A stretch of DNA of 64,000 nt. Source: Drosophila pseudoobscura. Taxonomy: Eukaryota > Arthropoda > Insecta > Diptera > Drosophilidae. The DNA lies in the NCBI RefSeq assembly GCF_009870125.1, contig NC_046683.1, forward strand, positions 54,327,869-54,391,868. Direction: 5' to 3'. The notes below the pieces were generated by a model, which was given only the letters and a program-made list of their open reading frames with translations, had not been told where the DNA came from and ran no database searches. Made by a program: the position numbers and the translations under genes. Positions 33,701 through 45,500 of this stretch are shown in pieces. Numbering within the stretch: position 1 is the stretch's first letter; the number at the start of each line of letters is the position of its first letter.

Positions 33701-36334
33701 TATATATTTATACATGGCAGTAGCTTGAAAGGATGTAGGGGGATTTTTGGGCAATGGCAATGGTATTTTTTTTGAATTAGAGAAGAAATTTCCTAATTGC
33801 ACTATTATGTAAAGTTTATGAATCTCTTTAGATTTGATAACACAAATACACCCGAAAATAATCAAATCGTATGGGAATCTAATCATAATTCGATTCTGAT
33901 ATGGAAATTGTTCCCCAATTGCAATCTTAAGGAGAGATTACTTAATTCCCATGGTTTAAAAGTTCCATTAATCAAGTATTATATGTACTTCAAAGATTCA
34001 AGTGCTTCAGGCAGGAGCATAAAATACATGGGGAGTATATATGTATATTGTATCTATGGATAGTTATGAGAACCAGGGTAGTCACTCGGTGATCACGTGT
34101 CATCTGTGATTTAAAATTATCCCATGGGCCGTTGTGGGGGTCTTAACCACTTTTTTTGAACCATTCCGAACCTGTCCGTCCGAGTGATATCAATGGGTGT
34201 TAGTCGCACGTATATGGCCGGACTTCTGTTTATGCGATCGGCAGGCATAATGAAATAACGAAGCACTCCATGGCGACCACAATCGTGAGTGAAGTGAGGA
34301 GAGCATTGCCATAGCCATAGCCGTAGCTATAGTCCGTTCGATGGCTATTTGGATGGAAGGGTGTCATAAATATGGGTGCATGAATGGAATGCCCACTATC
34401 GGGTGCTGGGTACCCCCCCTGTACCGCCAATAAAGGTCTTAATCACTGGGTGACGGGGGTACGACACCTTATCACGGCTTATGGTCGGAATGATTTGATA
34501 TGAGTTGAGTATTACCTGTACCCGTACCTGTAGCTGTAGTTAGGGCACCCTGAACTCAGTTCATTTTAGTCGCTCAACGAAGAACGAATCACTTACACCT
34601 GACCCTTCCTTCTATCGTCCCGCAGGATCAGGAGAATCTACTCGGCAACATGGTGCACGCCTCCACCGAGAACAAGTCCAAGAAGCTGCCACAGTATGTG
34701 GCCGCTCTGGCAGCAGCTGGCGGTGCCTTCGCCGCCGGTACCGTGCTGGGCTGGACATCGCCCGCCCAACCGCAGATCGTGGACGGTGGCGAGGGCTATG
34801 ACTTCCCCGTCAGCGGCACCCAGTTCTCGTGGGTGGGATCGTCCATAAATCTGGGCGCCGCCTGCGTGTGCATCCCCATTGGGTTCCTCATCAGCTTGAT
34901 TGGACGCAAGCTGACCATGCTGATGCTGGTGTTGCCCTTCCTCGTCGGCTGGGCCATGCTCATCTGGGCCCCATCGGTGGGCTTCCTGTACGCCTCACGC
35001 TTCATTCTGGGTCTCGCTGGCGGAGCCTTCTGTGTCACCGCTCCGATGTACACGGGCGAGATAGCCCAAAAGGATATCCGCGGCACGCTCGGCAGCTTCT
35101 TCCAGCTGATGATCACCATGGGCATTCTGTTCGTCTATGCTGTGGGCGCCGGTGTCAGTGTCTTCTGGCTGAGCGTTATCTGCGGCATTATACCCATCGT
35201 TTTCGGCGTCATTTTCTTCTTCATGCCGGAATCCCCCACATATTTGGTAAGCGCACAGAGCCACTACGCCTTGTACCTGTCATTTGCATGTCTAAAAGTC
35301 TGCTATCTAAAAGTCAAGGCAGTGTCGGAAAAGATATTGGGAATGCCCAAGCTAAAGATATCAAAATAATCAAAGTGACATTCTCGTAATCCCATCGACA
35401 GGTGGCAAAAGGTCGTTCGGAAAGCGCCATCAAGTCCATTCAGTGGCTGCGTGGCAAGGAATATGACTACGCACCGGAGATCGAGGAGTTGCGCGAGACC
35501 GACCGGGAGATACGGGAGAACAAGGTGAACCTTTTCGCAGCCCTCAATCGGCCAGTGACCCGCAAGGCCTTGGCCATCAGTCTGGGCCTGATGTTCTTCC
35601 AGCAGCTGTGCGGCATCAATGCTGTCATCTTTTACTCTTCAAAGATCTTTTTGGTGGGTAGAGAACGCCGCTAGAGCAAAAAGGAGATCTTGCAGAACTA
35701 ATTGTGTGTTGTTTTTTGTCTCTTCCTCTGGCTACAGGATGCCAACATTGGCATTGGCTCGGAATGGGCCACAATCATGATTGGCATCATGCAGGTGGTG
35801 GCCACCTTTGTCTCCACTTTGGTGGTGGACAAACTGGGTCGTCGCATCCTGCTGCTGGCCTCTGGATCGGTAATGGCCCTCTCGACGACCGCCATTGGTG
35901 TGTACTTCTTTCTGCAGGATCAGGATCAAAGCAAGGTGGACGATCTGGGCTGGCTGCCAGTGGCCAGTCTCTGCATCTTCATTTTGATGTTCTCCATTGG
36001 CTACGGACCGGTGCCATGGCTGATGATGGGCGAGCTCTTTGCCACCGATATCAAGGGATTCGCCGGCTCCATTGCTGGTACCTCCAACTGGCTGCTGGCC
36101 TTTGTGGTCACCAAGACATTCGATGATCTGAACGACGCTCTGGGCAATGGCGGCACCTTCTGGCTCTTTGCCGGCCTCACCGTGCTCGGGGTGTTCTTTG
36201 TCTTCTTTGCCGTGCCCGAGACGAAGGGCAAGAGTCTGAACGAGATCCAGCAGGAGTTGGCTGGCAACAGGACCATCGCCACCACCACCACCACCGCCAC
36301 CACCACTCAGGCGGTGAACGGACAGGAAAAGTAA
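30781..36334 (+). CDS. Facilitative sugar/trehalose transporter (MFS, SLC2 family)
   Basis: Four coding exons: 30781-30960, 34626-35246, 35402-35653 and 35738-36334, giving 549 aa. The fold is a 12-helix major facilitator. Diagnostic motifs are GRK (about 153-155, loop 2-3), PESPTYL (261-267), QQLCGINAVIFYS (helix 7, about 333-345), DKLGRR (loop 8-9), PVPWLMMGELF (helix 10) and PETKGKSL (about 511-518). Insect Tret1-type members move trehalose or glucose across the plasma membrane down the gradient. Residues 1-60 come from a separate exon and form a hydrophilic Ser/Glu-rich extension. An internal ATG at 34650, eight codons into exon 2, could serve transcripts from a distal promoter. The tail is Thr-rich (ACC repeats). 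From memory the fly orthologue is CG10960; substrate specificity cannot be read from sequence. Confidence 0.88.
30961..34625. other. Intron 1 of the sugar transporter
   Basis: 3.7 kb with donor GTAGGC at 30961 and acceptor ending CGCAG at 34625. It contains AT-rich TIR copy 3 (31986-32223). A purine-rich, UTR-like stretch at about 32640-32770 could be another alternative first exon, but no TSS motif or donor was convincing. No other exon was seen. Confidence 0.45.
31986..32223 (-). mobile_element. AT-rich TIR element, copy 3 (MITE-like, inverted)
   Basis: Starts TACACTCAGAGAAAA and ends near CTTTTCTGAGAG. Read on the minus strand it matches copy 2 in several blocks (TCGAT, GAGAGTGGAA, TATTTCCTACAAAT). 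Confidence 0.55.
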
Positions 36335-37049
36335 ACCGCAACCGCAACCGAAACCGAAAAGTGGGCAAGCCGGAAGTAGAAGCACACCGGAAATCACTGT
36401 TAAACTTGCTATTATTTTATGTTTGACTTAGGTTCGCGTTTTCAATTGGTAATAGAATTTTGTTTGTAGATCGTTGAGGGTGATCAGATCAGAGATGGCG
36501 ATACGAGAGATTGAGAGTTGCAGCAAAAACTGAAACTAAGAGCGAAGACTGAAGGTCCACTGCATCATATACAGCTGCAAGAGAATGAGGGACAAGGTTG
36601 AGTCCTTGCCCTGGCAGCCACAGAAAAGACAACAGCAATTTAAGAAACAAAACAAAAAACAAGACATATTATCTATGTATATTATATTGTATGTACTATA
36701 TGTATAGTGTGTATTGTATGCCTATTTAGCATTATTTTGCGTTCTCTTTTAAACACAAATTTAATGCATTTTCCGTACGATTTTAAGGCACAATTGCATT
36801 TGTTGGGGTTTTAATCGAAAGTTTCTATTTGTACAATATATATATGTATGTATATGTGTCCTACGAGTATGTACTATATATGTATGAATACCTATAGCTG
36901 TCCATGTCTGTTACTTCGAGAAGCATTCAGTCGATTCGATTCATTTATAGCATATCCTCCTTTAAGTTGTAAACTAAGCCACGCCTTTTGCCACATTTAT
37001 TTATTTACGCGTGAAGCGAAATGTGTTTATATATACATATATTTTATCA

Positions 37050-37055
37050 AATAAA
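37050..37055 (+). terminator. Poly(A) signal of the sugar transporter
   Basis: AATAAA about 715 bases after the stop at 36334, followed by a T-rich stretch at 37080-37092. The intervening AT-rich 3'UTR has no other convincing signal. Confidence 0.55.
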
Positions 37056-37280
37056 ACCACATAAATATACATATACAATTTTTTTTTTTTTATATAATTT
37101 TAAATCGTAATTTCAATACCGTGAATGGTTTCCTTTCCTGAATGCTGTAAAAGCCTCTCGCTCTATCATTGTTAAACGTGCATATAGTATTTATGGTTAA
37201 ACTAACTAAAGATTAATGTGAGATAAATAGTATATCTATATATTCAATATATGATGTTGTAAATAATCGCCAGTTGTTGT

Positions 37281-37286
37281 TTTATT
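37281..37286 (-). terminator. Poly(A) signal of the 71-aa gene
   Basis: AATAAA starts three bases after the TAG stop on the minus strand. The transcript is convergent with the sugar transporter, and the two 3' ends are about 230 bases apart. Confidence 0.55.
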
Positions 37287-37289
37287 CGA

Positions 37290-37505
37290 CTATGCACTCC
37301 CTTGCTGATCATCATTGGGGGAGTCCTGGAGGCCTGGTAGCTGCACAGGCTCCACCGCCGCACGAGTATCTTCACTGTCCGAGAGGCTGGGCATCAGAAC
37401 GCTCCTCATCGACTCCTCGAGCCGCTGCATGCGCACCAGCAGTTCGGTTAACCGCCGCTCATTGGCTTCCGTTTGCAATACCTTACTCGTGGGATCGCTA
37501 GCCAT
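37290..37505 (-). CDS. Small acidic/helical protein, 71 aa, family not recognised
   Basis: Single exon from ATG 37505 (MASDPTSK) to TAG 37290, 71 aa. The open frame continues upstream but without an ATG. Residues about 8-40 (SKVLQTEANERRLTELLVRMQRLEESM) have the hydrophobic periodicity of a short coiled coil. The C-terminal 30 residues are acidic and disordered-looking. An AATAAA lies on the minus strand immediately past the stop (37286-37281), supporting a genuine compact gene. It resembles small coiled-coil adaptor subunits in size, but I cannot name one. Confidence 0.6.
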   Translation of the reverse strand: MASDPTSKVLQTEANERRLTELLVRMQRLEESMRSVLMPSLSDSEDTRAAVEPVQLPGLQDSPNDDQQGSA

Positions 37506-39349
37506 TATTTTCGTATTTTTCCTGGACACAATTTTTCCAATTTGGATTCACATAAAATATATTTTTTCTGAAGTTTTTATACCGGATACTATACTAGAGA
37601 TGTGTGTTACATAGAATTGCCGACCCCATATGTATGCTAATATCGGTGCATATACTCTTGATCAGCGTAAATAGCCAAGTCTATATGGCCATTTCTGTCT
37701 AAAAATCCCTTAAAATTCGAATCTCAGGGGCACGTGTTTACCACATTCTCATTTTATACATACATTCCCAAAAAAAAAGTAAATAAAACTCACCTTTTTC
37801 ATTCATAATTCTCCAGTCCTTTCTGCAATATTTTTATCGCGCGCGTATTTACCGTTTTTGCCGCTTTTTTAATGCCGAAGACAGCTCCGCACGCATCATT
37901 TGTTCACGTAAATTGATTCCAATAAGAACATAAGGAGAGGTGCCCCTCCCACGATATTTACTTTTTTGATCAAGTGCATGTGCGAGAGAGAGGGACAGAT
38001 GCCAAGACTTGGAATGCCGCACCTTATACTAGGGCGACACCTACAACGAGAGCGCGCCTTCGCTCCTTCTTTACGCTTTCTCCTTTTTTTCCTTGCGCCT
38101 TCGTGTAAGATGAAAGAGAAAAAACTTCGCGCCTTTTCTGCATCATTCTTACACACGCACACACACCACAATGCAAGATCACGTGAACACTTTGGCCATG
38201 GTAAAAGTTTATTAATGTATCAAATAATATGCTTATATCAAATATATAGCACTTGATGCACTTCACTTGAAAAAACAAATTATTTTCCTCTGCCTTTATG
38301 CCTTTTCCATGCCATTTCGCCCCCGCACTCGATCACTCACTTTCTTTGCTTTTAAACAAAACTGTTGGGACATATTTAATGTTTATTCACTTCTACACTT
38401 CACTCCACAGCTGCGCGACACTTTTCCGCAGGATTTTCCACCATTTTTCGCATTTTCGCGGCCGCAAACGCGGAGCGGAGCTGACTTTAAACCGCACGCC
38501 TCGAACGAACGAACAAATGAATGAGAGCGAGACAGATGCGTACGTGACTTGGAGTTCGTTCCAATTCCAAGGCTTCCAAGCTCTCTTTCGGGGTCTATTC
38601 CTAATTGCTCTCTCATTCCATCCTCTCTGGCCACCGGCGCCGCATCCTAACTGCATGCCTATTGGAAATTTTCATTGGCTTTTGCTCAGCTTCTCGCTGC
38701 TTGCAAAAAGTACTGCTGAAGGAAAGTGAAAGAGAGACTCAATGGAATGTTTGTCTTTCTCTTTCTAATGCAAATGGCGATCGAACGGACACCTGTTGGC
38801 GGGTGTGCGCCCCCTGGCGCTGTTTTATCATTCACCGCGGAAGAACGGCATATCCTTGTGGAACGAGATCTTAAAATTGATATTCAATTTAGTTAGATTA
38901 AATCAGCTTCGTTTATTAAAGGACAAAATGAATTGAATTTGACTTAAGCACTCACCAATATGACATAAGCGAGAGGGAAAGCAGGTACGTCCGCGACTCT
39001 ACTTTTAAAGCCGATACTCAGTCAGTACAGCTACCCTCCGTCAGAGGGCGATCACATTGCACTCGGCCAGAACGTGTAGGGCGCTGCGTAGCGGCTGCAA
39101 ATTGTTTTCTTCCTTTTGGCTATACTAATGATCCGATTTGATTCAGATTCAGCTATCTGGTCGATATGGTCATTATCGGTGACTCCGCCTTTTTAGTTTA
39201 CTCGTATCTTTCAAATTGTGCGCTCATTGAAAGGGACAGACGGGCAATGCTATATCGACTCGGAGGGCTCGACTTTTCAGCACAAAACGAACCTCTTTGA
39301 GTACAACAGCAGTACAACTTAATGGGTTATAAATATTGTAAAAAATATA
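37506..39349. other. Upstream region of the 71-aa gene and 3' flank of the TFIIIC-like gene
   Basis: No exon is supported. It includes a T-rich, CG-containing patch (ATCGCGCGCG near 37837), purine/pyrimidine-skewed sequence from 38000 to 38870, and a decayed DINE-1-like fragment at 39011-39266. Confidence 0.5.
39011..39266. mobile_element. Decayed DINE-1-like fragment
   Basis: Collinear with 2557-2830 of the complete copy: CCGATACTCAGTCAG, GGGCGCTGCGTAG, TTTTGGCTATA, AATGATCCGAT and GATTCAGATTCAGC are shared, with many substitutions. The right half and tetranucleotide run are nearly absent, so it is an old truncated copy. Confidence 0.65.
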
Positions 39350-39355
39350 TTTATT
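39350..39355 (-). terminator. Poly(A) signal of the TFIIIC-like gene
   Basis: AATAAA on the minus strand (TTTATT on plus), about 220 bases after the TAA stop at 39575. Confidence 0.45.
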
Positions 39356-39574
39356 TTATAATTAGTTTTGCCAAGCAGGTTAAAGGTATAAATATCTAAT
39401 CCATATAAAATATATAGGAAATATACAATTTAACAAGAGCTATAATTAAATTACAACTATGATTATCCATCGAGTGCATTGTAAAACTAGCTAAACAAAT
39501 CAATCAGAAAGTAATATACTCTCAGATCTCTGTCTATTATACATAGGAGATATTATGTACCCTAGGATGTGCCG

Positions 39575-42500
39575 CTAAAAGAACTTATCGCGATCGAAAT
39601 GAACGATCCGCAGTAGACCGTGCTCGGCCCCAACGGCGACCCAACTGCGGGCGGGGCTGTTCCAATTGCAGCGAACCGTGTTCAAACGCGTCATGGCCAA
39701 AAGCTCGTAGGGTTTGGGCAGTCGCTTCGGATCGATGTAGGCATTTTTCTGCGATTTGCCCACCCCAGCCAACGGCTTGACGTTCAAGCCAAAATCCTGT
39801 AGAAAGTCCTCGGTAGTTATTGGTTTATCCGGAGCAGGGGTCGATTCCGTGTTCAGGTTGCACAGATTGCTGCTGGACACGGCACGACATTTGCTCGTCA
39901 TCTTCAGCAGTATGGGCTCCGCGTTGAGCTCTCGGGTATTGAGAAACACCAAATCGCCGTTGTCGGTGCCCACCACTAGTACATTCTCACGCACATTGAA
40001 GTGCATGGCTCGCGCAGAGCTAACCGTGTAGTCGACGGTTTTATTGTTAAACAAGATGCCCGTTGGACTGAGCGTTATCAAGCGGGAGTAGACTGCAAGA
40101 AATAGAAGCTTAAAGAACGAACGAAAGGGAGAAACAAATAAGCAGCAGCCTTACAGCGTCGCTGGACATCACTGCAGCCAACGACCAGCGTTTCCCAGAT
40201 GGGTGGCCAGCTAACGTTGGCCAGATACAGATTGGCGATGGAGTCTTCGTTCAGGGGCAGCGGCTGCGTCCAGTTGATGATATCATAGATCCATAATTTA
40301 CGCGTTGAAGAGCCAATGGCCAGCCAACGAGGTCCATTTGTATCGTAGTGAAGCTCCACAGCTGAAAGGGCGGAAACGGGGGTTTTAAAATCAATAAATC
40401 TTTATACAGGAGCAGGAACATACTTTGTATATTGTGTTCGCCAAAGTAGAAATAATGCAAAGGCACAAAATGTATGTGACCGTTCCGTTTGAAGCAATTG
40501 ATGCCCTCCTCATCAGAAATATCCCAGAAGGCAACGTTGCCTCTGAAATAGCCAGTCGCCAGGAAATTGTGACCAGAGGCCTAAAAATCACACATATAAA
40601 TATCATCAGGTCAATAGATCTGATCGGCTTCTGTTTGGAGCCAAAAACTCACCTCAGACCAACAGATTTTAGTGCACAGATCCGTAACAGGATTATTCAC
40701 ATCCAAGGTGAGGGTCAGCGATGGCTGCAATTCAATAACCACATGCCCCTTTGCCTCATCTTCCAGGTTCAGGGGCAGGGAATAGATATTCACATCGCTC
40801 TGAGTACTAGCCACCGCCAGCAGACCCAAACGATTGGCCGACTTATCATACCCGCCGCTGGGCATAAATGCAAAGCTATGAACGGGCCCACTGGGCACAC
40901 GTATCGCATAGTGCAGGCGTGTTTCCAGGGGCCACACGCCTCGCCGCTCCTCGCTTTCCGACAGCTGACACTTGAGCAGCATTAACACGTCATTCTCCGG
41001 CGCCTCCGGCTTGTGCTTCGCATGCTCCAGCATCTCTTTGCGGAGGGAGCACAGCAAATACTGCTCGGCGACCGTCGGCGGCAGGGGTGCCCAGGCAAGT
41101 TGTTTGACGGGTGCTCCCAAATAGCCAATATGCTCATCTGTCCAAGGAGATCTTTCATCAATTGAATGTTCCTTTCTCACAAGCGCCTCACACACTTACC
41201 GGCTGTCTGGAAGCTCTCTAGCGGTTCCAGCTGTCGCCAATCGTCTGCATTTGCAGCATTACCGTATGAATAGCGCATGGATCGGTTATCCTTGGCAGGC
41301 AATAGTTTGATGGCCTCTTCCGGCGAGAGTTTAACATAGCCTGGTGTCAGCTGTGGATACAAGGCCTCTGCAGCATAGTTTTTATCGGTGCTTTGAGGAA
41401 AGATCAAACATCATTTATATGCAAATAAATAAATTGGGAAGACTACTCACAATTGATTCCACTTTTGTTCCACCTTTTCCTTCAGCTTGGCATAGCGGGA
41501 GAACACTGGGCATGGATCATGGATAAAATACCATATATTTAATGCATCATTTAATTTATTTAATGCTTACATGGCTGACAATTAGCTCCTCCCGTTAGCT
41601 TGTTACTCCGCATGCTATTCCCACCGTCCGTCTTCGTTCGCTTGGTGCGTTTAATCAGCTTCGATTTGCGCGTATCACTGGCGCTGACATCGTCCTCTGT
41701 CTGTGCAGCATCCTCATTGGAATCGACCGCTTCTGTATCGTATTCCTCCGAGGACTCTTTGTCTTTGTTCATGTCGTAGTCGGATGAATCGCCTTCAAAA
41801 TCGCCTTTCGGATTGTCATTCGTTTCTTGGGTTTTCAGTTCGGCCTCAATTTTCTTCAACTTGTTTTCGGCTCTGGAAAATACCCAATACAGAGATGAAT
41901 GAAAGAGTAAAAGGAAGTGCATTTTCAATGTCTTACCTGATGGTGGACTTGCGCTTGGCATAGCCAGCATTCGTGTATACCGGGCCAGTGGCTTCTGCTC
42001 CGGCTGCGGCTGCGGCTGCTGGCTCGTCCTTCTGCTGGATGCCAGGCCGCTTCCTACAGGTTTTCTCATGCGCGGGATGATAGAGCCGCGTGTAGCTGCG
42101 CTTGCAGTGCTGGCACTCCAGCCGATCGTTGCTGCCACACGTCTCCAGATGCATCAACATGCCCAGGCCGGAGCCCAACTGGCGGCCGCACATGCGACAC
42201 TCCAAATGCTTCGCATGGCCTTGCTTGAGGAAAGCAATCATCATCCCGAGCACACTTTGGCGGGTGAGGGTCTGTGGCTCTTTTCCTGTCTGCCAGCCCA
42301 CGCCGTAGTGCTTCCTCAGATGCGTGTGCCACTGGTCCTTGGTGGTGTGGGCCAGGCACAGGCCACACTGGAGGGGTCCCTTCTCTTCGCCCTTTTCATG
42401 GAGCTCTTCGTTGGAGTCCAGCTGTTCCCGCTTGCGGATGAGCATCAGACGCTTAATCCAATCTGCATTACAGAAGGGCGATGGACTATCGGATTTTGGC

Positions 42501-45500
42501 TTGCTTTCGCTTGCTACGGCAGCTGTGGTGTCTGCCTCTGCCTCTGGTCTATCCTCGTTCTCCTGCTTCTGCTGGGCATTGGGACGTTGTCGACAGGATG
42601 GCTCATGGCTGCGGAGATAGAGCTTCGTGTAGCTGCGCTTACAGTACTGGCACTGCGGGCGATCTTTGTCCCCACAGGCTTCCAGGTGCGTCAACATGCC
42701 CAGGCCAGAGCCCAGCTGGCGATCACAGAGGCGACAGACTAAGTACGTGGAGTGGCCATCTTTGAGGTGGCCTTTCATCATTTTCAGAACATCTTGTCGC
42801 GAAAGAGTCTACAAAAAGTGCAATAAAAACTTAGCCACAATCGGAATATATCGTCTTTTATCCTTACCCGCTGCTGCGGCTCTTCTTCAGTGAGGACCCA
42901 ACCCACACCGTAGTGCTGCCTCAGATGTGTGTGCCACTGGGCTTTGGTGGTGCGGAACAGGCACAGGCCACACTGGAGGGGTCCCTTTCCTTGGCTCTCC
43001 TGATGGAGTTCTTCGTTGGTGCCCAGCTGTTCTCGCTTGCGGATGAGCAACAGGCGCATTGGGAAGGCATCTTTTGTGTTTGGTGTGGCCTCCCCATTGC
43101 TTGCCACATCCTGCTCCTCGGAATCCAATTTCGTGGCTTGCTTGGGTCGACCTCTTTTCCTCGCTGGCGTTGCCTCTACGGCCTTGTCCTTCTCCTCCTC
43201 CTGCAATTTACCTCGAGTCTCAGGCGTTGGCGTCGTTGTTCGAGCTGCTTCAGCCACAGCAGCTAGACTTTTCCTGCCTCTCTTGGCCGGCACTTTGGGC
43301 GTTGCTGTGGGGGAACTGAGCCTCGATTGTCGCTTCCGATTGGAGCTCACTGATGGCGTGCCATCTGCCACCGACTGTGGGGGCTCTGCCGCATCATTGG
43401 GCTCGACCGACTGGGGGGAATGACTTCTAGATGCGCGCTTTCTTTTGGCACTGGCCGATGTGGCTGCTTCATTGGTTACATCTGAGGTAGTGTTCTCGGG
43501 CTTTTCTGTACAATTAGCCTTAGTCGTAGCCATGGCTGGTGATGAAGTGGTTGCCTTTTTTGGTCTGCCTCGTGGCTTAAGCTTGCCTTTCGCCTCCACC
43601 GACGGTGGTTCATCCTCTATTGTTGCAGTCTCCTGGAAGTCTGGTTCCATCTGGTTGGTTTTTGATTCACTGGAATCTTGTTCCTTTTCGCTTTTACTTC
43701 CTTCTGCAAATGCAGTTATTTCTGGACTTTCTTCGATGATTGGTGTCTCCGATGAGCCTTCATTTGCAGGGGTAATGGCATCCGATTGTATCTGGGGATC
43801 AGGTGGCACATTCATGTCTTGTTTCGTACACATTTCCGGTGCAGCTTCACATTTTGGGGCATCTTCTTTGCATGCTTCCACCACGTCCGTTGAAGGAAGT
43901 GTTTCAAAGTGCATCGGGCTAGCATTGGACCTACTGTCCGAGGCTTCTGTTTCGCTTAAGTCCTTGGTGCCTTCATTGGATGATTTCTTGTGGGTCTCCT
44001 GTTGTTCCTCCTCTGTCTCGTCGTAGTCTGGCGTGGCATCATCACTGATATCCGTTTCGTTGAACGGCATTTGTTTGACATGCTGGAGGACGGCATCTTC
44101 GACAGTTTGAGACTCCTCTTTGTTGTCAAAGCCCAGGAACACGGATCCATCATCATCGCTGGTGCTGGAAGTGGCGATGCGTCCTGCTGCTGCTCCTGCT
44201 CCTCCTACTTCTCCGCTAACACTGATCGGGTGTCCAGATCCCATGGAACCGAAACGTGGTGGTCTTTTGTTGAGTACAGGTCGTGTCTTAACTAGTTTCT
44301 TGCGGGGTACTGGCTGGTTGGAACTGGGAGTAGGGTTGGGTGAAACTCTCTTGATCTGCGGCATGATCTTCTCTGCCGACAAATGGCTCACTAAATTCTG
44401 GATTCCAGTGGACTCACTGGACTGGGATGGGGTCTCAGACAGGGACTGGGACTGGGGCTGCTTGCGAAATGGTAGCAGGGCTTCACCCTGTGCTGCCGGT
44501 GGCTCCTGATTGAGGACATCCAACAGGAGGGACACATTGCTGCTGCTCGTTGCGGCAGGTTCTGGTTGATCTTCGTTGTTGTTCGGTTTACTTGTTCTTT
44601 GTTCTTTATTCTTTGGCATTTTTGGTGGATGATAGAGCTGGTTGAGATCACGTTCTGTTGAGGGTTTTGGTGCCGAGTCCTCTCGTGCTTCCAGCTCCTC
44701 CGGTCCTTTGATGACTAGTATCTGTTCGGGATCTGATTTCTTGGACTGTTCTTCTTTGTTTGCTTCCCTGGCTACACTCTCCCCCTCCCCGTCATCTGCA
44801 TGGGCCTGCAGATTGTTTTTAGCAATAGATAAATGAACGTTTACTTTCTCTTTACCTGTTATGCTATCATCCGCTTGTTTAATTACCTCGACTTCTCGCC
44901 TGTCCTCGAGTAAACTCTGATCTATTGTGGGTTCCTCCTCCTCCTTCTCCACCTCCTTGTCAGGCAGAGCCTCTTTTGGTTTGGGTAGATTGGCTCGCTT
45001 CGAGCGTTGGACTAAATTAACTTTTCCCTTTTTAAACCTTGGCACCCGCTTGGCCGGTGGTAGTGGCGGCTTGTCCTCCCTTTCCTTGCTGGCGGCTGCC
45101 TCTGGAGCTGGGCTTGACTGGAGTTGAGGTACACTGCTGGCTTCTGTTGCCGATATTCCTGCTTCATCTTTGGACATTTCCCTGGCGGTTTTCTCCGTCA
45201 TTCCAGCTTCATCTTTGGACATTTCCCTGGCTGTTTTCCCTGCCATTCCCGCTACATCTTTGGACATTTCCCTGACTGTTTTCTCCGTCATTCCAGCTTC
45301 ATCTTTGGACATTTCCCTGGCTGTTTTCTCCGCCACTCCCGCTACATCTTTGGGCAGTTGACTGGCTGTTTTCTCCGCCGTTCCCGCTACATCTTTGGCC
45401 AGTTGACTGACTGTTTTCTCTGCCATTCCTGCTGCGTCTTGGGACATTTCTTTGTTTGTTTCCACTGCCATTGCGGCCCCATCTTTGGAGACATTACTAG

